A DNA stretch of 64,000 nucleotides, from assembly GCF_000007825.1 (NCBI RefSeq), contig NC_004722.1, positions 5,058,001-5,122,000 of the forward strand. The letters run 5' to 3'. The stretch's first letter is position 1. Each line of letters begins with the position of its first letter. This stretch comes from Bacillus cereus ATCC 14579. GTDB lineage: Bacteria; Bacillota; Bacilli; Bacillales; Bacillaceae_G. The notes beneath the pieces were generated by a model. That model saw only the letters and a list, made by a program, of their open reading frames with translations. It searched no databases and was not told the origin of the DNA. A program made the translations under genes and the position numbers. Of this stretch, positions 35,118 through 43,248 are shown in pieces.

Positions 35118-35210
35118 CAACAATCACCTCCAGCACTACTATAAACCTTTCTCATCATTTCGTAAAAACTCAAAAAAGCCGATAACCTACTTATAAAATA
35201 TTGAGACTCC

Positions 35211-35500
35211 CACGACTAAAGTCGCAAGCCCTAATCCTTACGGATTGACGGGTGGGATTCTTGAATGACTAAACGTTCGCAGTCCATTTCTGTTTTGAAC
35301 AGACTTCAAGATGAGGGCATCTCATTGCCCCTCCTAAGACAGTGCGTATAGCATCTTAGGCTGATTGACTGTTACCATCAATCACAGTTGCGTAGCGAAT
35401 ATTCATCGCCCCAACAATATCACGATGTTTCTCAAATCCACATCGGCACTTGTATTTTCTGTCTGGTGCTTTGTTCTTTTCAGAACATTTCGGACATGTT
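35211..35500 (-). ncRNA. Candidate omega RNA (reRNA) of TnpB
   Basis: TnpB guide RNAs come from the 3' end of tnpB and the right end of the element. Here this stretch on the minus strand has stem-loops (CCTAAGA/TCTTAGG, GGGCA/TGCCC, AATCC/GGATT, CGACTTTAGTCG), ending at TCAA. The guide would begin just outside, at 35210 and below: TATTTTATAAGTAGG on the minus strand. The 5' end at about 35500 is a guess. Confidence 0.5.
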
Positions 35501-36444
35501 TGACTTGTATAAGCAGGGTTCACATATTCTACCTTAATACCAACTAAATTCGCTTTGTATTCAATGAATTGTGCTAAACGATAGAATGACCAAGTGTGTA
35601 GATTTTTCTCGTTTTTACGGCTTGTTCTTGCCGTCTGTCTAATATTCGTTAGTTGTTCTAAACGAATAACAGAAATGTTATTATCAGTTGCAAAGTCAAT
35701 GATTTCACGACTTACTTTGTGGTCTTGGTCTTGCATCCATCTTTGTTCTTTATCATCAAGTTGTCGAATGGCATTTAATTTCTTATTTTCACCTAACTTC
35801 TTACGAACACTACGAAACTTACGTTTCATATATTTGTTTTGTCTACCATTGCCGAAGAAACGAACTTTCTCATCGTCTGTGATGGCTACCGCAGGGACTT
35901 TAAGACCTAAATCTACCCCTAAAATCTTCGTTCCTGTTTTTTCATTTGTAGGAATTGTGACAGATATTTGAGCAATCCACTTATTAGATTTCTTCGTGAT
36001 ACGAAGTGTACCTAACTTGTGTGTTAACAAATTAAAATTGCGATTATATTTATCAGTTAATAAAGCACGAACCTTTAAGCGAGTTGATTTTCCATTTACC
36101 ATGAGTGGAACTGAAATGTGCGTGAAGTCAAACGAATAGTTTTGATTGTTCCATACACAAACAGGTCTCTTTAGAATCGGAATAACTTTGTATTTACTTT
36201 TTTTCACCTTTGTAGAAAACACACTTTTAGCGTCTTTAATTGCTTGGTTCTTCACTGCGCTTGGAAGATTCGCTTCAACATCTTTTGTACTTTTCTTAGT
36301 GCTCTTCTTCGCTTCAGCCATTTCAGATACAAGTGTATTAATGACTTTGATATACTCATAGCTACTTTGTTCCAATAACTGAATTTGTTCTTTTGTTGGA
36401 AGCAATTTAACTTTGACTGTGATTGTTTGTGACACAATTTTCAC
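35356..36444 (-). CDS. tnpB: TnpB, RNA-guided RuvC-like nuclease
   Basis: A 362-residue TnpB starting at GTG 36444, which overlaps the tnpA stop. The RuvC-like catalytic triad is intact: D178 in ILGVDLG, E263 in IRLEQL and D342 in HRDIVGAMNI. The zinc ribbon is CPKC (317, 320) with CRC (333, 335). The N-terminal wedge/REC-like part (about 1-130) is basic. TnpB is the ancestor of Cas12 nucleases; it cleaves DNA next to the element's target motif, here predicted TTAC, and biases retention of the element. No truncation is seen. Confidence 0.9.
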   Translation of the reverse strand: MKIVSQTITVKVKLLPTKEQIQLLEQSSYEYIKVINTLVSEMAEAKKSTKKSTKDVEANLPSAVKNQAIKDAKSVFSTKVKKSKYKVIPILKRPVCVWNNQNYSFDFTHISVPLMVNGKSTRLKVRALLTDKYNRNFNLLTHKLGTLRITKKSNKWIAQISVTIPTNEKTGTKILGVDLGLKVPAVAITDDEKVRFFGNGRQNKYMKRKFRSVRKKLGENKKLNAIRQLDDKEQRWMQDQDHKVSREIIDFATDNNISVIRLEQLTNIRQTARTSRKNEKNLHTWSFYRLAQFIEYKANLVGIKVEYVNPAYTSQTCPKCSEKNKAPDRKYKCRCGFEKHRDIVGAMNIRYATVIDGNSQSA

Positions 36445-36848
36445 CCCCTCTTCTTTTGATTTTCAACATACTGTTTAATTGTCTCAGTCGATACATTTCC
36501 AGCAGTAGAAACAAAATAGGAACGTGTCCATAGACTTGGCAAGTGTTGAAGATGAGGAACCTCTTCTCTCAAACGCTTCGATGTCACTCCTTTAATTTTC
36601 GCCATTGTGTCAGCAGGACTAAGTGTTGGTAGTGTATTTAAGAACAAGTGAACGTGGTCTTTGTCGCATTCCATTGCGACAATAGCAACATCCATTTCTC
36701 CGCATATTTCTTGAACCAACTCTTTGAAACGTTCTTCTACTTTTGTGTTAAGAAAAATTTTTCTTCTGTATCGCGGGCAAAACACAAAATGGTAGTTAAT
36801 TAATGACACAGTTGTTTTGGTTCTTCTATAATCATTTATCATATTCAC
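36441..36848 (-). CDS. tnpA: IS200/IS605 TnpA, HUH tyrosine transposase
   Basis: A 135-residue Y1 transposase. The HUH motif is HVH at 65-67 (DHVHLFLNT) and the catalytic tyrosine is Y127 (IKQYVENQ). These enzymes cut and paste single-stranded DNA at short hairpin-guided sites. The protein length and motif spacing fit active TnpA. It is co-oriented with tnpB, sharing 4 bp with it, so the element looks autonomous. Confidence 0.92.
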   Translation of the reverse strand: MNMINDYRRTKTTVSLINYHFVFCPRYRRKIFLNTKVEERFKELVQEICGEMDVAIVAMECDKDHVHLFLNTLPTLSPADTMAKIKGVTSKRLREEVPHLQHLPSLWTRSYFVSTAGNVSTETIKQYVENQKKRG

Positions 36849-37049
36849 ATTGTATCAGTTTTACTTTTAAACTACACCACAAAAGATACCAATATTTTGG
36901 ATACTTAAAGTACCACAAACTTAGCGATTTTTAGTGGTACTCCGTATCCAACCTCACTTTCATCCCATGCCTAAAGGCGATGGGCTTTCCCGTTCGGAAA
37001 GGGCTGTAAGCTATCGACTTTATACACTTTTTTTATTCTTTTATAAATC

Positions 37050-38357
37050 CTAGAATCGACCGTATCCTAAGAAATGTTTTTGGTTATACGAACTGTTAAT
37101 ATCACCGTATGCAATTCCTTTATCACTAGCATGAATCATTTGGCCATTACCAACGTAAATACCGATGTGAGATGGACCTGCTTTATAAGTACCTTGGAAG
37201 AATACTAAGTCTCCTGGTTGTGGGCTACCTACTTTAGAAACTGAATTCCAGTAACCTGCAACGTCTTGACGACCTACACCAAAAATGTAAGAAATGAATC
37301 CACTACAGTCAAAACCACCGTTTGATGGAGATGCACTTCCCCAAACATATGGTAAACCTAAGTAGCTTTGTGCTTTACCAATTACGCCACCCACATTTGA
37401 AGCTGGCTTTTTCTCTTCTTGTTTAGGTGCTTCTTTCTTAGGCTCTTCTTTTTTTGGTTCTTCTTTTTTAGGCTCTTCTTTTTGAGCTTGTCCACCATTG
37501 TTTGCTGGTGCAACTTGCTCTGCAGGTGCTTGTGCTGGTTGAGCTTGCGCAGCTTTAGCAGCTTGCTCAGCTTGTTTTTGAGCAGCAGCTTCTTGTGCAG
37601 CTTTTGCTTGTGCTTCTTCTTCGGCAATGCGTTGTAATTGTAATGCTTGTTTCTCAAGCTCTTTCAATTGACCTTCCGTGCTTGTCATTGAAGTTACAAC
37701 TGTATCCATTTTACCGCTTAAATCGTTTACCGCTGTTGCTTTTTTCTCTTTTTCAGCGTCAAGTTCTTTCTTAGCAGTTTCAATTTGAGCTTGTGCTTCT
37801 TTTAATTCTTTTTGTTTTTCTTTTACCGTTGCAACATCTTTTTTCACACTAGCTTGGTCTTCTTGTTGTGTTTTCATGATATCTTCATCAGACTCAAGAA
37901 TTTTAGAAACAGAAGTTAAACGATCAACTAAATCTGCAACGTTTTTAGAGTTTACAAGAACTTCTGTTACAACGTTCGTATTTGGTTGTTCTTGAAGTGC
38001 AACTAAACGCTTTCTTAATAGTTCTTCACGTTTTGCAATCTTTGTTTGTAATTCTGCAATATCTTTATTTTTCTTTTCAATTAATTGCTCAGTATCAGCA
38101 ACTTTTTTCGTTGTTTCATCAAGCTTTGCAGCATTCTCTTGAACAGATTTATCTAAACCTTGAATTGTTTTGTTTAAGTCATTCATTTGTTTTTGTAATT
38201 CATCACGTTCTTGTTGTTGTTTATGTAAAGTGTCATTTTGTGTGTTAATTTGTGATTTCACGTCAGAAATTTTATCTTCTGCAAATACATTTGGTGTTAG
38301 CCCAGAAAACATTAATCCTGCAACTAATGCACAAGATGCCATTTTTAGCTTTTTCAT
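37050..38357 (-). CDS. cwlO: CwlO-like D,L-endopeptidase (NlpC/P60)
   Basis: About 435 residues from the ATG at 38357 (MKKLKMASCALVAGLMFSGL) with a Sec signal cleaved near FAED. Residues of about 30-260 are a long coiled coil (DELQKQMNDLNKTIQGLDKSV). A low-complexity linker of EEPKK repeats and Ala/Gln stretches follows. The C-terminal NlpC/P60 domain has catalytic Cys in FDCSGFISYIFG and His in PSHIGIYVGNG, with HAS as the third site. It resembles B. subtilis CwlO, activated by FtsEX during elongation. Its downstream terminator is interrupted by the IS at 37005. Confidence 0.87.
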   Translation of the reverse strand: MKKLKMASCALVAGLMFSGLTPNVFAEDKISDVKSQINTQNDTLHKQQQERDELQKQMNDLNKTIQGLDKSVQENAAKLDETTKKVADTEQLIEKKNKDIAELQTKIAKREELLRKRLVALQEQPNTNVVTEVLVNSKNVADLVDRLTSVSKILESDEDIMKTQQEDQASVKKDVATVKEKQKELKEAQAQIETAKKELDAEKEKKATAVNDLSGKMDTVVTSMTSTEGQLKELEKQALQLQRIAEEEAQAKAAQEAAAQKQAEQAAKAAQAQPAQAPAEQVAPANNGGQAQKEEPKKEEPKKEEPKKEAPKQEEKKPASNVGGVIGKAQSYLGLPYVWGSASPSNGGFDCSGFISYIFGVGRQDVAGYWNSVSKVGSPQPGDLVFFQGTYKAGPSHIGIYVGNGQMIHASDKGIAYGDINSSYNQKHFLGYGRF

Positions 38358-38555
38358 TTTATTTTTTACACCGCTTTCTTTTTTCTTTTTCCGTATATAA
38401 CCTATAAAATTTATACCATAATTCGGGATTTTTTTTGCTAATGTTACGTTTTTGTAAAACAAATGTAATATTATATGTAGCTCTAGCGCAAAATGCGTAT
38501 ATTTTTGTATGTATGTGTAGAAATTTATATACTTTTCTCACTTCTATAAACAAAG

Positions 38556-38585
38556 AAAAAACGTAAGGAATCCCTTACGTTTTAT
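38556..38585 (-). terminator. Terminator of HxlR regulator
   Basis: AAAACGTAAGG pairs with CCTTACGTTTT around a short loop (CC on one side), 26 bp after the 38611 stop. Confidence 0.7.
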
Positions 38586-38610
38586 TAAATATACGAATAC
38601 AAATGAAATG

Positions 38611-38925
38611 CTACTTCATCCATTTCTCAGCCCAATTTTGGACCTCATCCATAACACTTTCTAACGCTTTTCCCTTGTCAGTTAAGCCATACTCGATTCG
38701 AACTGGTACTTCTGGATAGACATTACGAACTACAATGCCCTCGCTTTCCAATTCCTTTAAACGCTCTGACAACATACGATCGCTCATATTTGGGATAATA
38801 TCTGCGATTTCTCTAAAACGTTTCGACTCTTCAAGCAAAGATTTAATAATTAAGCCAGTCCACTTCTTACTAAGCAGAGTAAAAGCTGACTCAAACTTTG
38901 GACATAAACAAGAATTATGCTCCAT
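38611..38925 (-). CDS. HxlR-family transcriptional regulator
   Basis: A 104-residue winged-helix protein from the ATG at 38925 (MEHNSCLCPKFES) with GAGAGGTGA upstream. HxlR features are the LLSKKWTGLIIKSLLE helix, FREIADIIPNMSDRMLSERLKELESEGIV recognition part and YGLTDKGKAL wing. Two N-terminal Cys (C6, C8) could be redox sensors, as in YodB/CatR. Its target is not evident: cwlO and degV on either side have their own terminators. The promoter TTACTT-17-TATAAT lies just upstream (minus strand). Confidence 0.87.
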   Translation of the reverse strand: MEHNSCLCPKFESAFTLLSKKWTGLIIKSLLEESKRFREIADIIPNMSDRMLSERLKELESEGIVVRNVYPEVPVRIEYGLTDKGKALESVMDEVQNWAEKWMK

Positions 38926-39061
38926 ATGTTTCACCTCTCTTCTATTATAATATAGTTTCTTGTAAAAAGTAAGTTATAAAACTTTCCTCATTATTTTATT
39001 TTACGTACATTTTAACATTTCCAAATATTAACTTGTCAACTAAACGTAACATACCCGTAAA

Positions 39062-39086
39062 AAAACCCTCTTAAAAAGAGAGCTTT
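39062..39086 (-). terminator. Terminator of degV
   Basis: On the minus strand CTCTCTT pairs with AAGAGGG (one G-U) and is followed by TTTTTTT, just after the degV stop at 39098. Confidence 0.6.
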
Positions 39087-39097
39087 TTATATCTTTA

Positions 39098-39940
39098 TTA
39101 CTTCGTATACCATCCAAGACCTAATGCACCTTCACCTAAGTGCGTACCAATTACAGCTCCAAAATAACCTGTACGAATTGTGACGTGAGGATATTTTGCT
39201 TCTAATTCTTTCTTCCATTCATTCGCTTCTTCTTCACGTTGTGCATGAATGATAACTGCTTCCATAGGTACACCTTTACTTGCTTGCTCATCAAAAATTT
39301 CAATGATACGTTTTAATGCTTTTTTACGTGTACGAATCTTTTCAAACGGAATAATGATTTTATCTCTAAAATATAAAACTGGCTTCACTTGTAACAGACT
39401 GCCGATGAAAGCTTGCGCGCTATTCAATCGACCACCACGTTGTAAATGATGTAAATCATCAACTACAAAATAGGCGTCCATCGTTTTCTTCATTTCATCA
39501 AAACGAGCGATAATCTCTTTTGGGTTCTTTCCTTCACTTGCTAACTTTGCACCTTCACGCACATAAAATCCTTGTACTTCACAACTAATTTCAGAGTCAT
39601 ACGTGTATACATCAATACCCTCTACCATCTGTCCAGCTGTCGTTGATGTTTGATATGTACCACTAATTCCACTTGATAGGTGAATACTAATAACTGCATC
39701 ATAATCTTTAGCTAGTTCTTCATATAGCTCAACAAACTTTCCGATTGCTGGTTGAGAAGTTTTTGGAAGTTCCTCTTGTTCACGTACTTTCACATAAAAA
39801 TCATCTGCTGAAATTTCAGCTTCTTCTTGATAAGATTCTGTTCCAAACACAACGTTTAATGGAATCATATATATATTGAGTTCATCACGAATTTGCTTCG
39901 GTATATATGCCGTACTATCAGTAACAATAGCTATTTTCAT
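39098..39940 (-). CDS. degV: DegV-family fatty-acid-binding protein
   Basis: A 280-residue protein from the ATG at 39940 (MKIAIVTDSTAYI), with GCAGGT upstream; the upstream extension is not supported. DegV signatures are DSTAYIP near the start, TSQPAIGKFVELYEELAKDYDAVISIHLSSGISGTYQ and the domain-2 GRLNSAQAFIGSLLQVKPVLYFRDK, ending in GEGALGLGWY. DegV/FakB proteins bind fatty acids for phosphorylation by FakA. The gene is upstream of the divergent yvyE-lytR genes, as in B. subtilis. Confidence 0.9.
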   Translation of the reverse strand: MKIAIVTDSTAYIPKQIRDELNIYMIPLNVVFGTESYQEEAEISADDFYVKVREQEELPKTSQPAIGKFVELYEELAKDYDAVISIHLSSGISGTYQTSTTAGQMVEGIDVYTYDSEISCEVQGFYVREGAKLASEGKNPKEIIARFDEMKKTMDAYFVVDDLHHLQRGGRLNSAQAFIGSLLQVKPVLYFRDKIIIPFEKIRTRKKALKRIIEIFDEQASKGVPMEAVIIHAQREEEANEWKKELEAKYPHVTIRTGYFGAVIGTHLGEGALGLGWYTK

Positions 39941-40176
39941 TTTCGTACCTGCCTTATAAAAAGTTTTATTTCCTAATTTTACACGAAAACTACAAATGGT
40001 GCATCCATACATGAAAATGCCGGTTGAAATTATACCTACCATCTCGACAAATTACAACAAAAAGATAAAATACTCACCAAAAACTTCAGCATATTTAGAA
40101 AAAATGTTTGAATATAAAAAGGCTCGCTTTTAAAATGGAAAGTACTAGTCATTTTGATAGATAGGGGCGTACACAA

Positions 40177-40812
40177 GTGCTATTACAATATTTAACAATC
40201 AAAGACTACGGCGAACACGAAATCGTCATTCAAAAATCAAGATTTATTTGTTATATTAGCCGAGCAACGACTGAGGAAGAGGCTCAAGAATTTATACAAA
40301 AAATAAAAAAACAACATTGGAATGCAACACATAATTGTTCCGCTTATTTAATTGGCGAACAAGATCATATTCAAAAAGCAAATGATGACGGCGAGCCTAG
40401 CGGTACAGCTGGCGTACCAATGCTGGAAGTACTTAAAAAACGTGGACTAAAAGATACCGTTGTTGTTGTAACACGCTATTTTGGTGGCATTAAACTTGGT
40501 GCAGGTGGATTAATTCGTGCATATGGAAAGTGTACAAGCGAAGGCATTAATCATGTCGGTGTTGTCCAGCGAAAACTAATGCGTGTGATGCAAACCGAGA
40601 TTGATTACACATTACTTGGCAAAGTGGAAAATGAATTACGCAATTCAAAATATGCCATTAAAGATATTCATTATCTAGAAAATGTCACATTTGATACGTA
40701 TGTAGAAGAAGACGGCAAACAAGCATTTACAGATTGGATGATTGAATTAACAAACGGGAAATGTACAATTACAGAAGGAGATATGTTGTACTTAGAACAA
40801 GATGTTATCTAA
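40177..40812 (+). CDS. yvyE: YigZ/IMPACT family protein YvyE
   Basis: A 211-residue protein starting at GTG 40177 with GGGG upstream. The IMPACT N-terminal domain (about 15-125) contains SRFICYISRATTEEEAQEFI, the HNCSAYLIG and the DDGEPSGTAGVPMLEVL signature, and VVVTRYFGGIKLGAGGLIRAY. A C-terminal ferredoxin-like DUF1949 domain follows. The role of the family is uncertain. It is the first gene of a pair with the LCP-family ligase; 83 bp separate them. Same order as in B. subtilis. Confidence 0.9.
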   Translation: MLLQYLTIKDYGEHEIVIQKSRFICYISRATTEEEAQEFIQKIKKQHWNATHNCSAYLIGEQDHIQKANDDGEPSGTAGVPMLEVLKKRGLKDTVVVVTRYFGGIKLGAGGLIRAYGKCTSEGINHVGVVQRKLMRVMQTEIDYTLLGKVENELRNSKYAIKDIHYLENVTFDTYVEEDGKQAFTDWMIELTNGKCTITEGDMLYLEQDVI

Positions 40813-40894
40813 GCATAACCCATTTATCACCTTCAAAGATTAATGTAGTGAATTACTTCCCTACAAATGAACTAACGAACTAAGGAGATTATAT

Positions 40895-42019
40895 ATGGAA
40901 GAACGTTATTATCATCTCCAAAATAGCAGAATAAAAAAGAAGCGAAGAAGGAAACTTTTCTTCTTCCTTATTTTCGCATTTTTATTTGGCAGCATAGGAG
41001 TTTATGTGTTAAATTCTTACTCTTCTCTTATGGGGATGTATAGTGGTTTTACTCGTGAAAAATCAGATTTAAGAAACAAAGATGTAGAAATTACAAAAGA
41101 ACCTTTTACAATTCTCATTATGGGTATAGAAGATTATGCGACAGATGGTCAAAATGGTCGTACAGACTCATTAATGTTTGCAACAGTCAATCCAAAAACG
41201 CAAAAGATTTCACTTATGAGTATTCCTCGTGATTCTCGAGTTAAAATTGTTGGCAAAAATAAGGAAGACAAAATTAACGCTGCCCATGCTTACGGCGGAG
41301 AAGAAATGGCAATCAAAACTGTCGAAGGCTTTCTAAAAGTTCCTGTAGACCATTATCTGAAAATTGATTTCCAAGGCTTTAAAGGTATCGTTGATGCTGT
41401 TGGCGGCGTTACCGTTGACGTACCCTTCGATTTCTGGGAGCGCTCTGACGTGGATTACTACAAAAAAATTCAGTTTAAGCAAGGACAGCAAAACTTAAAC
41501 GGTGAAGAAGCACTTGCTTACGTCCGTATGCGAAAGCAAGATCCAAATGGCGATTATGGTCGAGCTGCTAGACAAAGACAATTACTGGCCGCTGTTGCTC
41601 ATAAACTAAACTCCACCTCTACTGTATTTAAAATTAAAGATTTAACAGCTGTCGTTGGAAAATATATAAAAACCGACATTCCTATTTCAGACGGACTTGC
41701 TCTTTACAATAAACTTTCTGGATTTGATCCTTCTACAATGCAAACGTTAAAGCTTGAAGGCGAAGACAAAAAGATAGGCGGTATTTATTACTTCCTTCCA
41801 GATCCAATCAGTGTAGAAACGGTGCGTAACGAAATTGAAAAAGAATTAGGAGAAAAAGCAAAAAATCCAACTACAAAAAACAACTCAAATCCTGATTTAA
41901 ATTCAAGTTCTAACTCTAACGAACAAACAAAAAAAGAGACAAACCAAAATAAAACACCAACTGATCCGCCACCTTCTACAAATGCTCATGCAGAGTGGAT
42001 TATGCGCAATCAGCCGTAA
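40895..42019 (+). CDS. LytR-CpsA-Psr (LCP) cell-wall polymer ligase
   Basis: A 374-residue LCP protein (TagU/LytR type). Cytoplasmic basic N-terminus, one transmembrane helix (about 22-45), then the LCP catalytic core with the polyprenyl-phosphate-binding residues in RTDSLMFATVNP, MSIPRDSRV, INAAHAYGG, and the GEEALAYVRMRKQDPNGDYGRAARQRQL block. The C-terminal tail is Asn/Ser/Thr-rich. It attaches anionic polymers or other secondary polymers to peptidoglycan. The neighbouring mnaA, ugd and tagO genes support a secondary wall polymer role. Confidence 0.88.
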   Translation: MEERYYHLQNSRIKKKRRRKLFFFLIFAFLFGSIGVYVLNSYSSLMGMYSGFTREKSDLRNKDVEITKEPFTILIMGIEDYATDGQNGRTDSLMFATVNPKTQKISLMSIPRDSRVKIVGKNKEDKINAAHAYGGEEMAIKTVEGFLKVPVDHYLKIDFQGFKGIVDAVGGVTVDVPFDFWERSDVDYYKKIQFKQGQQNLNGEEALAYVRMRKQDPNGDYGRAARQRQLLAAVAHKLNSTSTVFKIKDLTAVVGKYIKTDIPISDGLALYNKLSGFDPSTMQTLKLEGEDKKIGGIYYFLPDPISVETVRNEIEKELGEKAKNPTTKNNSNPDLNSSSNSNEQTKKETNQNKTPTDPPPSTNAHAEWIMRNQP

Positions 42020-42060
42020 AAAAAAAGGCCCAATCTATCCGATTGGGCCCTTTTTTTTTT
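42018..42060. terminator. Bidirectional terminator between LCP gene and mnaA
   Basis: GGCCCAATC and GATTGGGCC form a perfect 9-bp GC-rich stem with a 5-nt loop, flanked by an A-run on the left and a T-run of ten on the right. It serves both convergent genes. Confidence 0.85.
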
Positions 42061-43174
42061 ACTTATTAAAGTGTTGTAAAATCGCTTCTACAATACGCTC
42101 TGATGCACGACCATCACCATAAGGGTTAGATGCTTTCGCCATCTTATCATGGGCTTCTTTATCTGATAACAGCTCATCAGCAAGACCAAAGATTGTCTCT
42201 TCGTCTGTTCCTGCTAATTTCAGCGTACCTGCTTCAATACCTTCAGGACGCTCTGTTGTATCACGAAGAACAAGAACTGGTACCCCAAGTGATGGAGCTT
42301 CTTCTTGTACACCACCAGAATCCGTTAACATTAAGTATGAACGAGCTGCAACATTGTGGAAATCAATTACATCTAGCGGCTCAATTAAATGAATACGGTT
42401 ATGTTCACCTAAAATTTCATTTGCTATTTCACGAACAACAGGGTTCATATGAACAGGGTACACAACTTGTACATCTTCATGCTTATCAACAAGACGCTTA
42501 ATTGCACGGAACATATTGCGCATCGGTTCACCTAAGTTTTCACGGCGGTGAGCTGTCATAAGTACAAGACGATCATTTCCAAGTTTCTCTAGTACAGGAT
42601 GACTATATGTTTCTTTTACAGTCGTTTGTAGCGCGTCAATTGCTGTATTTCCTGTAATGAAAATACGTGACTCATCTTTATTTTCCTTCTGTAAGTTCGT
42701 TGCTGATTTTGCTGTTGGTGAGAAATGAAGATCCGCCATTACACCTGTTAATTGACGATTCATCTCTTCTGGGTATGGAGAATACTTATCCCACGTACGA
42801 AGGCCCGCCTCAACATGACCTACTGGAATTTGATTATAAAAAGCAGCTAAGCTTGCAATAAATGTTGTTGTTGTATCACCATGTACAAGTACAATATCCG
42901 GCTTCGCTTCTTTCATTACTTTATCCAAACCTTCTAAACCACGCGTTGTAACATCAATTAAAGTTTGGCGGTCTTTCATGATATTTAAATCGAAATCTGG
43001 CGTAATTCCAAAGATACTTAATACTTGATCTAACATTTGGCGATGCTGTGCTGTTACAGTCACAATCGATTCAATTTTTTCTGGGTGTTTTTGCAACTCT
43101 AATACAAGAGGTGCCATTTTAATTGCTTCTGGACGTGTCCCGAAAATTGTCATTACTTTTAAACGTTCAGTCAT
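42059..43174 (-). CDS. mnaA: UDP-N-acetylglucosamine 2-epimerase
   Basis: A 371-residue GT-B-fold enzyme interconverting UDP-GlcNAc and UDP-ManNAc. Visible family sequences: FGTRPEAIKMAPLV at the start, VHGDTTTTFIASLAAF, HVEAGLRTWDKYSPYPEEMNRQL, TAHRRENLGEPM, and DSGGVQEEAPSLGVPVLVLRDTTERPE. It supplies ManNAc for teichoic acid linkage units or secondary wall polymers. The B. subtilis homologue mnaA/yvyH also lies next to the lytR/LCP gene. An own promoter is likely; gene start at 43174, with GGCAAT upstream. Confidence 0.94.
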   Translation of the reverse strand: MTERLKVMTIFGTRPEAIKMAPLVLELQKHPEKIESIVTVTAQHRQMLDQVLSIFGITPDFDLNIMKDRQTLIDVTTRGLEGLDKVMKEAKPDIVLVHGDTTTTFIASLAAFYNQIPVGHVEAGLRTWDKYSPYPEEMNRQLTGVMADLHFSPTAKSATNLQKENKDESRIFITGNTAIDALQTTVKETYSHPVLEKLGNDRLVLMTAHRRENLGEPMRNMFRAIKRLVDKHEDVQVVYPVHMNPVVREIANEILGEHNRIHLIEPLDVIDFHNVAARSYLMLTDSGGVQEEAPSLGVPVLVLRDTTERPEGIEAGTLKLAGTDEETIFGLADELLSDKEAHDKMAKASNPYGDGRASERIVEAILQHFNK

Positions 43175-43248
43175 GTGATTGCCTCTTTTCTTTCACTAAT
43201 TACAGCTTCTATTATGACATATAAAAATATGCATGAGTACATCCCTTT

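Larger units (their letters stand above)
35211..37005 (-). mobile_element. IS200/IS605-family element with tnpA and tnpB
   Basis: A 1795-bp element oriented on the minus strand. The left end follows TTAC (plus GTAA at 37006-37009) and the right end is TCAA (plus TTGA at 35211-35214), the cleavage sequences known for IS608-type elements. Subterminal hairpins are visible: CCCAT-CGCCTTTAGGC-ATGGG near the left end and CGACTTTAGTCG near the right end. There are no target duplications or terminal repeats, as expected. Removing it restores a terminator for cwlO. Confidence 0.8.

Noticed and set aside
37419..37657. Frames opposite the Lys/Glu/Pro repeat region of cwlO
   Set aside because: Long open frames here are caused by the low-complexity repeat DNA; translations are poly-Phe/Leu or poly-Lys and not protein-like.
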